A DNA stretch of 12,032 nt from Bacillota bacterium (GTDB lineage Bacteria; Bacillota; Bacilli; Alicyclobacillales; SLC66). Location: NCBI GenBank assembly GCA_021846145.1, contig JAJZCJ010000076.1, positions 1 through 12,032 on the forward strand, read 5' to 3'. The translations under genes were made by a program, and so were the position numbers. This document shows positions 6,283 to 12,032 of this stretch, one piece after another. Position 1 is the stretch's first letter. Each line of letters begins with the position of its first letter. The notes below the pieces were generated by a model. That model did not search any database and was not told where the DNA came from. It worked only from the letters and a program-made list of their open reading frames with translations.

Positions 6283-8487
6283 TCACAGTAAAGGAGTGAA
6301 GGGCTCCCAACCCGTGATGATCAGGTGATGCAATGCGCGCGTCATCGCAACGTAAAGTAGTTTAACGTCAGTGGCCGTCTCCGGATTGTATTTGTCTGTA
6401 GTGGGGTTGACGAGGATTACCGCGTCAAATTCCATGCCTTTTGCCAGATACACAGGAATCACTAGTAACCCACCTGAATAACGGTGTTCTTTTTCTGTGA
6501 TCATAACGGCATCAATTCCCGATGCTTGAATACGCTTAATTACTTTTGCACACAAGTGTTGGTTTTTTTCCACGATGGCAATGTTAGCAAATCCGTCATT
6601 TTGTAATTTTTTAATTTGTTCCTCGATAAAGGAATACATTTCTAGCTCGCGAGACCATGATCGCATGACTGGTGAATTGCCGTGTCGCAGGACAGGTTCG
6701 GCCATCGCTTCTTCGGGCAAATGCAGATGGGCAATCACTTGGTTCGCTGCTTGCATAATCTCAATGGTCGAGCGGTAACTTTTTTGTAATTGAAATTTTT
6801 GGGATTTTCCTGCAAACACCCCTGTTTCAAGCTCCGACCAATCCTTGATGCCACGATAGGCGTAAATTGACTGGGACAAATCACCAAAAACGCTGATCGC
6901 CTCTTGATTGACAAATTCCGTTAAGATAGCGAGTTGAAATGGGGCAAGATCTTGTGCTTCGTCAATAATCAAATGGTTGTATTTCGTGGCTTTAATGCCG
7001 TGAAATTTTGTGGTTAAGTAGAAAATCGCCGCGAGATCTTCCCATTCCAACTCATTTTCCGAATGTGTTTTTTTTAAGTGTTCCATCACTTCTTCTGCTA
7101 ATAAAATGTCACCAATACCGGATTCTTTCATCAACCATTTAATGTTTCTAGGGTTTGCCAAAAGTTGTTTGTAAAGCTTTGCCACCTCAACTGTTTTCAA
7201 TTGTGAAGTGTACATCCCAAGGACTTTTTCATACTGATTTTGCATGTCTGCCTTCTTTTTTAATTGTTCAGTTGCGCTCATGCGCACACTGAGTCTTTCC
7301 CATGTTGTCACCCAAGATTGCAGGCTTTCTTTTGCAAAGCGTCGCATGGATTGGATGATTTTTGCTCGTCTTTGCATCAGTGGATAGTGTTGGTAATCTT
7401 CGTGAAATTGTTTGTGAATGGCAGTAAACGTAAGTTTGTTCCTTCCGTCCAATACCAAGTCTTTCTCAGGTAGGTAGGTAGTAATGAAATGTGTCACATA
7501 CTTGTCAAGAAAAGTTTTCATCGCTAAACTGGTGCGAATTTGCGAAGCGATAATTTCAATTTGATAGGCTTTAGTGGACAACTGATCACTGTGTTCCAAA
7601 AAGCGCTGGTTTTTTTCTTGCATATTTCTTAATTTCACGCGCATTGGAAGGGTGGCAAGCAAAAGATCTTCCCAAGTGGTTTGAACGACTCCGTCTACAC
7701 CAAGGTGAGGCAGCACTTCGGAGATGTAGTCGATCATAAAACGGTTCGGCGCGATGACAAGAAATGGTTGGGTGGTTGTGCGGCTTTTTTGTTGATACGC
7801 AAGATAAGACAATCGGTGTAATGCAATCGTCGTTTTTCCGCTGCCAGCCACGCCTTGTACAATCATTGCACGGTGGGAATCTGATCGGATTACGCGGTTT
7901 TGGTCTGCTTGAATAGTTTCCACAATGTCCTGCAAGCGAATGTCAGACTTTTTCTGTAGGCGCTCCATCAGTAAGTGATTGGTGTTGACTGCACCCGTGC
8001 TGTCATAAAAAGCTTCTATTCGTCCATTTTTGATTTCAAACTGCCTTTTTTTTTGCACATCAAATAACAAAGGCTGTTTACCACCAGTGTCGATCATCAC
8101 GTTTGTAAATTGATCTTCATAATAAAGATTAGCAATCGGCGCACGCCAATCAATGATGATTGGCGTGTAGGTGGTTCGGTCAAATAGCCCGAATCTTCCA
8201 ATGTAAGCCGATTCGCGATAATGTTGCCCATGTTCTTGAAACATGATTTTCGCAAAATAAGGATGGTTTTTTGATCGCTCTAGGTGTTCCGTTTCCTGTT
8301 GAAATAAGGTGTTGATAGCAACATCGGTAAAGTTTTCACTGGGTTTGATGCGCCCTAAAGTAACAGCAATCGCGTATTCAATCTTGGCTTTTGTGGTATT
8401 TAGTTGTTCCTGTTCCATGTTGAGGTCCGTATCATACGGAATTTCATCAGCTTCTTGGGGGTGGGACAGGGACGAATAAATTTCCAT
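6283..8487 (-). CDS. helD: HelD-like RNA polymerase recycling ATPase (UvrD/Rep superfamily)
   Basis: A 734-residue superfamily-1 helicase-like ATPase. HelD binds RNA polymerase and uses ATP to release stalled or post-termination polymerase from nucleic acid. The Gln-rich coiled N-terminal arm (about 20-75) and RTTYTPIIIDWRAPIANLYY are typical of HelD. Walker A GVAGSGKT is at 212-219; Walker B in LIIDEAQDL is at about 507-513. GDLSQSIYAYRG, the motif-V-like AKGMEFDAVIL and the motif VI YVAMTRA near the C-terminus follow in the normal order. The length is slightly below B. subtilis HelD (774) but complete. ATG 8487 is preceded by GGGAGG with 8 bases between. It has its own good promoter (8529-8557). 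The stop is TGA, showing that UGA is an ordinary stop in this genome. Confidence 0.94.
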   Translation of the reverse strand: MEIYSSLSHPQEADEIPYDTDLNMEQEQLNTTKAKIEYAIAVTLGRIKPSENFTDVAINTLFQQETEHLERSKNHPYFAKIMFQEHGQHYRESAYIGRFGLFDRTTYTPIIIDWRAPIANLYYEDQFTNVMIDTGGKQPLLFDVQKKRQFEIKNGRIEAFYDSTGAVNTNHLLMERLQKKSDIRLQDIVETIQADQNRVIRSDSHRAMIVQGVAGSGKTTIALHRLSYLAYQQKSRTTTQPFLVIAPNRFMIDYISEVLPHLGVDGVVQTTWEDLLLATLPMRVKLRNMQEKNQRFLEHSDQLSTKAYQIEIIASQIRTSLAMKTFLDKYVTHFITTYLPEKDLVLDGRNKLTFTAIHKQFHEDYQHYPLMQRRAKIIQSMRRFAKESLQSWVTTWERLSVRMSATEQLKKKADMQNQYEKVLGMYTSQLKTVEVAKLYKQLLANPRNIKWLMKESGIGDILLAEEVMEHLKKTHSENELEWEDLAAIFYLTTKFHGIKATKYNHLIIDEAQDLAPFQLAILTEFVNQEAISVFGDLSQSIYAYRGIKDWSELETGVFAGKSQKFQLQKSYRSTIEIMQAANQVIAHLHLPEEAMAEPVLRHGNSPVMRSWSRELEMYSFIEEQIKKLQNDGFANIAIVEKNQHLCAKVIKRIQASGIDAVMITEKEHRYSGGLLVIPVYLAKGMEFDAVILVNPTTDKYNPETATDVKLLYVAMTRALHHLIITGWEPFTPLL

Positions 8488-8503
8488 GCTTATGACCTCC
8501 CGT

Positions 8504-8514
8504 ACACTTAGTGT
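8504..8514. repeat. 11-bp palindrome in the helD 5' untranslated region
   Basis: ACACTTAGTGT, a 5-1-5 palindrome between the presumed helD start of transcription (near 8522) and its ribosome binding site. It could be a small hairpin or an operator, or be accidental. Confidence 0.25.
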
Positions 8515-8528
8515 TTCTTGTGTTTGTC

Positions 8529-8557
8529 ATTGTAGTGATTACGAGAAGTGGTGTCAA
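8529..8557 (-). promoter_or_regulatory. helD promoter
   Basis: Minus strand: perfect -35 TTGACA (8557-8552), 17-base spacer, -10 TACAAT (8534-8529). This is the best sigma-A match in the window. The leader to the ATG at 8487 is about 35 bases. Confidence 0.75.
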
Positions 8558-8576
8558 TATAATGCACCTCAACTGA

Positions 8577-8606
8577 TTGCGTTAAATGGTAGGGAGTGTG
8601 TAATAT
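8577..8606 (+). promoter_or_regulatory. putative hutH promoter
   Basis: TTGCGT (8577-8582) and TAATAT (8601-8606) with an 18-base spacer, divergent from the helD promoter. It would start a leader of about 130 bases before hutH. It is the only reasonable promoter I see ahead of the strong terminator at 8668-8711. Confidence 0.45.
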
Positions 8607-8612
8607 ATAAGG

Positions 8613-8741
8613 CATAAGGGTGTGGGAGTATGCGAGACGGGCATGGTTGCCTGATAAAATTACAACTAATACCGCGGGTAGAGCGCAGAGCTCAACTCGC
8701 GGTATTTTTTTCTCTATTCAAGTAAAGGGGTGAAGTTACGG
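8613..8741 (+). promoter_or_regulatory. hutH leader with attenuator-like architecture
   Basis: The predicted 5' untranslated RNA holds two small stems, GCATA/TATGC (8612-8616 with 8629-8633) and GGGCA/TGCCT (8639-8643 with 8648-8652). A very strong terminator (8668-8711) and the AAAGGGGTGA ribosome binding site (8724-8733) follow. A terminator between promoter and gene implies conditional read-through. In B. subtilis the hut operon is controlled by HutP-dependent antitermination at a terminator upstream of hutH. No hutP is in this window, and I found no convincing complete antiterminator or known riboswitch. The sensed signal is unknown. Confidence 0.45.
8668..8711 (+). terminator. strong intrinsic terminator upstream of hutH
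   Basis: The segment 8668-8684 pairs with 8690-8706 around a 5-nt loop: nine outer pairs (AATACCGCG with CGCGGTATT), then GGT with ACT (one G-U pair), one A-A mismatch and GAGC with GCTC. Seven Ts follow at 8705-8711. It is the strongest hairpin I see in the window. It ends only about 13 bases before the hutH ribosome binding site, with no gene on the + strand before it. Confidence 0.85.
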
Positions 8742-10289
8742 ATGATGAACGAATTAATGTTATCTGGGAATGATTTAACACTGCAAGATGTGATTGCGGT
8801 AGCGGGACACGACAATCCAGATCATGAACAGTTTATCTTTGTCAAGGTGGACGACAAGGCGTGGCCAGGCATTTACGAGAGTCGTAGACGGATAGAAGCG
8901 GTGTTGGAAAAAAGGGCTCCAGTTTATGGGGTGAATACAGGTTTCGGAAAGCTTGCAGAGGTGGCAATTTCCGCGGAGGATGCGTCTGAACTACAGGTGA
9001 ACTTGTTGCGTAGTCACGCCTGTGCTGTGGGCGATGCATTGCCGATCGCTACCGTACGAGCCATGATGTTGCTGCGGGCGAATGCGTTAGCTAAAGGTTA
9101 CTCTGGAATCAGACCAGAAACCCTCCAACTTTTGCTCGACTGCCTAAATCACGGAATCCATCCTTATGTGCCATCACAGGGCTCGCTAGGTGCCAGTGGT
9201 GATCTTGCACCGCTTGCACACTTATCGCTCATACTTATTGGTGAAGGTCGCGCGAATTACCGGGGTGAATGGATTTCAGGGGCACAAGCCTTGGCGACGG
9301 TAGGATTAAACCCTGTGAAATTGGCTGCAAAAGAAGGATTGGCTTTAATTAATGGGACACAAGCAATGACGGGTATTGGCAGTCTTGCGCTATATCGCGC
9401 GCAAAAATTAGCGAATTTCGCAGATGGTGTGGCCGCGCTTACAATGGAAGCTCTGCGTGGGATTCACGACGTGTTTTTGCAAGAACTGCACGCGTTGCGG
9501 CCTCATTCGGGTCAGGTGGAAAATGCAAGGCGGATGCGGGCGTGGCTAGAAGGAAGTTTGCTGACGACAGCACAAGGGGAACTGCGCGTGCAAGATGCAT
9601 ATAGTCTTCGCTGCATCCCACAGGTACACGGCGCAAGCAGACAATCTTTGGATCATGTGCATACGGTGATGCAAGTAGAATTGAACGCAGCGACAGACAA
9701 CCCGCTAGTGCTTCCTGAAATTGACCAAATTCTCTCAGGTGGTCACTTTCATGGACAACCGGTGGCATTGGTGATGGATTTTATGAAAATCGCGGTAGCA
9801 GAATTGGCAAATATTTCAGAACGGCGATGTGAACGTCTGGTTAATCCGATGTTAAGCGGGATGCCTGCATTCCTAGCTCGTACGCCAGGACTGTCGTCTG
9901 GGCTTATGATTTTACAGTACGTGGCGGCCTCTCTTGTCTCTGAAAATAAGGTGCTTGCCCACCCTGCCAGTGTCGATTCCATCCCTTCATCCGGTAATCA
10001 GGAAGATCATGTATCAATGGGAACCACCGCTGCTAGACAGGCGGATCAGATCATCAGTAATACAGCTCGCGTGCTCGCCATTGAAGCCATTGCCGCAGCT
10101 GAGGCAATAACGATACAAGGGTTTCATGATCGTTTGGCCCCTGCCACTAAATCGCTTTTCGAATGGATACGCGCGCGAGTTGCGCCAGTACAGGAAGATC
10201 GCAGTTTGGGTCAGGACATCGAGCAAGTGGCAAGTGATCTTTTGAGCCTGCTTGATTCGTACCCAGATGTAGTAGTGGATCACCGCTGA
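8742..10289 (+). CDS. hutH: histidine ammonia-lyase
   Basis: A 515-residue histidase, which deaminates L-histidine to trans-urocanate and ammonia, the first step of histidine degradation. The Ala-Ser-Gly triplet that self-cyclises into the MIO electrophile is at 151-153 in GSLGASGDLAPLAH. YGVNTGFGKL at 62-71 carries the catalytic Tyr. NGTQAM, TDNPLV, GHFHGQP and SGNQEDHVSMG are all intact family motifs. The length is normal. ATG 8742 lies 8 bases after AAAGGGGTGA (8724-8733); GTG 8730 falls inside that site. Unlike usual hut operons, no urocanase, imidazolonepropionase or hutP is adjacent; phosphatase genes follow instead. Expression is probably controlled by the terminator just upstream. The substrate could in principle be Tyr or Phe, but the overall motif set fits histidase. 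Confidence 0.95.
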   Translation: MMNELMLSGNDLTLQDVIAVAGHDNPDHEQFIFVKVDDKAWPGIYESRRRIEAVLEKRAPVYGVNTGFGKLAEVAISAEDASELQVNLLRSHACAVGDALPIATVRAMMLLRANALAKGYSGIRPETLQLLLDCLNHGIHPYVPSQGSLGASGDLAPLAHLSLILIGEGRANYRGEWISGAQALATVGLNPVKLAAKEGLALINGTQAMTGIGSLALYRAQKLANFADGVAALTMEALRGIHDVFLQELHALRPHSGQVENARRMRAWLEGSLLTTAQGELRVQDAYSLRCIPQVHGASRQSLDHVHTVMQVELNAATDNPLVLPEIDQILSGGHFHGQPVALVMDFMKIAVAELANISERRCERLVNPMLSGMPAFLARTPGLSSGLMILQYVAASLVSENKVLAHPASVDSIPSSGNQEDHVSMGTTAARQADQIISNTARVLAIEAIAAAEAITIQGFHDRLAPATKSLFEWIRARVAPVQEDRSLGQDIEQVASDLLSLLDSYPDVVVDHR

Positions 10290-10353
10290 TCGCTACTCGT
10301 TCATGGCCTATTGGCGTAAAAAGGGGTAAAATAATGCAAAAAGGAGAGAAGTC

Positions 10354-11166
10354 ATGTTCAATTTAGATGCTGCTTGCAAAGTAGCTGAGTCCGCGGCTCG
10401 TGCGGCAGGTGAAGAAATTAAAAAATATATTGGTAAACCTTTGCACACAATGGAAAAATCGTCTCCTCATGATCTAGTAACTGAAGTGGACAAGCGTTGC
10501 CAAGCGATTATTGAATCAGCCTTACTGTCAGCGTATCCAGATAGTCAGGTGCTTGGTGAAGAAGGAGTAGATCCTGGTAGTGCCGCAGCAATTAAGGCGG
10601 TTGAAGCAGCAGAACAACGTTTTTTATGGGTGGTAGACCCGATTGACGGCACACTAAACTTCATTCGCGGAATTCCTTTTTGTTCTGTATCTATCGGTCT
10701 GGTTTATGAAGGTAGTGCGGTTTTGGGCGTAATTTATGATCCTATGCGTGACGAGATGTTTTCAGGAGTGACAGGGGGAATAACTACTGTTAACGGCCTC
10801 CCTGTACACGTCTCTGATGTGCCTGATGTGTTTAGTGCAGTGCTTGCCAGCGGGTTTCCGACAGGTGATTTTCGCGGCAAAAATGCGGAACAGATTCGAC
10901 AATTCGGGTATCATGCTAGAAATGTCCGAGCGATGGGATCGGCGGCATTGCATATGGCTTATGTAGCAGCAGGGAGACTGGATGGTTTTTGGGAAAATGA
11001 TTTAAATGCCTGGGATCTTCTGGCGGGTGCCGTGTTGGTTCAGGTAGCAGGTGGCGTAGTGACGGATGCCGATGATAGTCCATACACATTGGCAACTCGC
11101 CATGTGGTCGCGACAAATGGCAGAATTCACGCGCGATTGATCAGTGATCTACGCATAGGAGTGTGA
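10354..11166 (+). CDS. inositol-monophosphatase-family phosphatase
   Basis: A 270-residue Mg2+-dependent phosphatase of the IMPase/FIG superfamily. The metal-binding residues are visible: GEEG with Glu69 and Glu70, DPIDGT with Asp95 and Asp98 (95-100), and AWDLLAG with Asp221. LVTEVDK at 41-47 is also typical. Substrates in this family include myo-inositol phosphate, histidinol phosphate, 3'-phosphoadenosine 5'-phosphate (PAP) and fructose 1,6-bisphosphate, and cannot be separated by eye here. ATG 10354 is preceded by AAAGGAGAG. The gene lies 64 bases after hutH with no clear terminator between, so read-through from hutH is possible. Its TGA stop is 2 bases before the HAD gene, indicating one operon with it. 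Confidence 0.9.
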   Translation: MFNLDAACKVAESAARAAGEEIKKYIGKPLHTMEKSSPHDLVTEVDKRCQAIIESALLSAYPDSQVLGEEGVDPGSAAAIKAVEAAEQRFLWVVDPIDGTLNFIRGIPFCSVSIGLVYEGSAVLGVIYDPMRDEMFSGVTGGITTVNGLPVHVSDVPDVFSAVLASGFPTGDFRGKNAEQIRQFGYHARNVRAMGSAALHMAYVAAGRLDGFWENDLNAWDLLAGAVLVQVAGGVVTDADDSPYTLATRHVVATNGRIHARLISDLRIGV

Positions 11167-11168
11167 GC

Positions 11169-11996
11169 ATGAAAGGTGTCGTCATGTGTGATTTGGATGG
11201 AACGATTTATTTTGGTGAGCGTGGATTTGCACCTGGATTGATGGCAACATTTCAGGCACTCAATGCAAGTGACGTGGTAACGACCATTAACACCGCTAGA
11301 CATGCGCGTACAGGGCGGGTGCTTGCTGCGTCATTGGGGTTGCAAGACCCTTATGCTTGTCTAACGGGTGGCGTCATTTTTCAACCGCCGCAATGGCAGG
11401 AAGATGATTTAGACATCCCCTCATTTCCAGAACCAAGTGAAGTGCTGCAAGGATTTCGCATGAGTAAAAAATTGGTGACGGAGATTTTTCAACTATCTGA
11501 GTCGATGGGACTTGGCGGAAGAGTGTTTTATGATCGGGATGTATATCTACATGGGCCACAGGAGCTATACGTTAAGTGGCCAGAGGATCTCGAATATCAA
11601 TCACTAGACGAGGTCAAGGATGGCGCGCTGCAGATGTTTATTACGGGATATGATCACGACCAAGGAGATCATGTGGCAGCACGGTTGCAAATGATGACGG
11701 ATGAATGTAGTTATTATGTCTTTCATCATCAGGATGGCTTTGAAATAGCCGTTAATCCAAAAGGCGTGACGAAGGCCAAACTGGTCGATTTTTATATGGA
11801 TACTTATCACATTCCAAGAGAACACATCATCGCGATTGGTGACAGTCCCGGAGATGCTCCCATGCTTAAAAAGGCGGGAGTTGGCGTGGCTACCGCACTG
11901 GCACCTGACACGGTGAAAGAGGTGGCTGATGTCGTGTTGGACTCTCCTGCATTGGATGCCGTCCCCACCTTTCTTCGCCATCATTTTGGCCTATAA
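11169..11996 (+). CDS. HAD-superfamily phosphatase (Cof/sugar-phosphatase type)
   Basis: A 275-residue HAD hydrolase with a C2 cap (type IIB/Cof-like). Motif I is CDLDGT with nucleophile Asp8 and acid/base Asp10. Motif II is probably TTINTAR. Motif III is the Lys in NPKGVTKAKLV. Motif IV is AIGDSPGDAPML, followed by GVGVATALAP. Such enzymes dephosphorylate sugar phosphates, flavin precursors or other small phosphorylated metabolites; the substrate is not determined. ATG 11169 is preceded by AGGAG (11157-11161) at 7 bases, inside the end of the preceding phosphatase gene; GTG 11163 is too close to that site. The 2-base spacing from the previous stop implies translational coupling. The two phosphatases may act in one pathway (inference). 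Confidence 0.88.
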   Translation: MKGVVMCDLDGTIYFGERGFAPGLMATFQALNASDVVTTINTARHARTGRVLAASLGLQDPYACLTGGVIFQPPQWQEDDLDIPSFPEPSEVLQGFRMSKKLVTEIFQLSESMGLGGRVFYDRDVYLHGPQELYVKWPEDLEYQSLDEVKDGALQMFITGYDHDQGDHVAARLQMMTDECSYYVFHHQDGFEIAVNPKGVTKAKLVDFYMDTYHIPREHIIAIGDSPGDAPMLKKAGVGVATALAPDTVKEVADVVLDSPALDAVPTFLRHHFGL

Positions 11997-12018
11997 GGTA
12001 CGCAGAGGGGATGAACTT

Positions 12019-12032
12019 GTGAGCAATGAAGA
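12019..12032 (+). CDS. start of a downstream gene (partial)
   Basis: A GTG at 12019 (GTG AGC AAT GAA) follows GAGGGG (12005-12010) at 8 bases, on the same strand and 22 bases after the HAD stop. It is probably the first codons of the next gene of the operon. Only four complete codons are present, so no function can be given. Confidence 0.4.

Noticed and set aside
8613..8741. T-box leader, because TACCGCGG precedes a terminator arm
   Set aside because: The preceding bases are AACTAA instead of the AGGGTGG expected in a T-box. The leader is too short for a usual Stem I, and histidase is not a T-box type gene.
9439..10283. Long minus-strand open frames within hutH
   Set aside because: hutH is unmistakable on the + strand with all catalytic motifs; the antisense frames show no family features.

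Overview
The window looks like a chromosomal segment of a Gram-positive Bacillota, probably of the Bacilli/Alicyclobacillaceae kind. This rests on strong AGGAGG-type ribosome binding sites, sigma-A-like promoters, moderate GC, and typical Bacillota families (HelD, HxlR, CsoR-family regulator, hutH). The genus is inference; no rRNA or other marker gene is present.

Left half (about 329-3939, + strand): one co-directional cluster for reactive sulfur and thiol handling. A TTGACA promoter contains a 16-bp near-palindrome of the CsoR/CstR operator type between its -35 and -10 boxes. It is followed by rhodanese 1, a stand-alone FAD domain related to thioredoxin reductase, a two-domain thioredoxin/glutaredoxin-like disulfide oxidoreductase, a CstR-like repressor (Cys31/Cys60), a membrane-anchored rhodanese, a third rhodanese and a TauE/SafE exporter. 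A terminator shared with convergent mnmA closes it.

The key observation is that the disulfide oxidoreductase is interrupted by an in-frame TGA (1787-1789) exactly where the first Cys of its C-terminal CPYC motif should be. A hairpin with a GGU apical loop begins at the next base, the expected place for a bacterial SECIS. I read the gene as one selenoprotein with a U-P-Y-C active site (1358-2005), not as two broken ORFs. TGA is a normal stop elsewhere in the window (helD, hutH and the inositol-monophosphatase-like gene), so general reassignment of TGA does not explain it.

Middle (3967-8487): mnmA (-), a small SAM methyltransferase (+), a HxlR regulator with an N-terminal Cys (-) and the RNA-polymerase-associated helicase-like protein HelD (-). 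These are mostly single-gene units with recognisable promoters and terminators. mnmA also uses persulfide sulfur, but it is convergent with the sulfur cluster and probably regulated separately.

Right half (8577-12032, + strand): hutH (histidine ammonia-lyase) preceded by a leader that ends in a very strong intrinsic terminator just before its ribosome binding site, suggesting attenuation. Then come an inositol-monophosphatase-family phosphatase, a HAD phosphatase almost abutting it, and the first codons of another gene. No other hut genes, mobile elements, CRISPR arrays or RNA genes were recognised. The first ~328 bases hold no gene I can identify.
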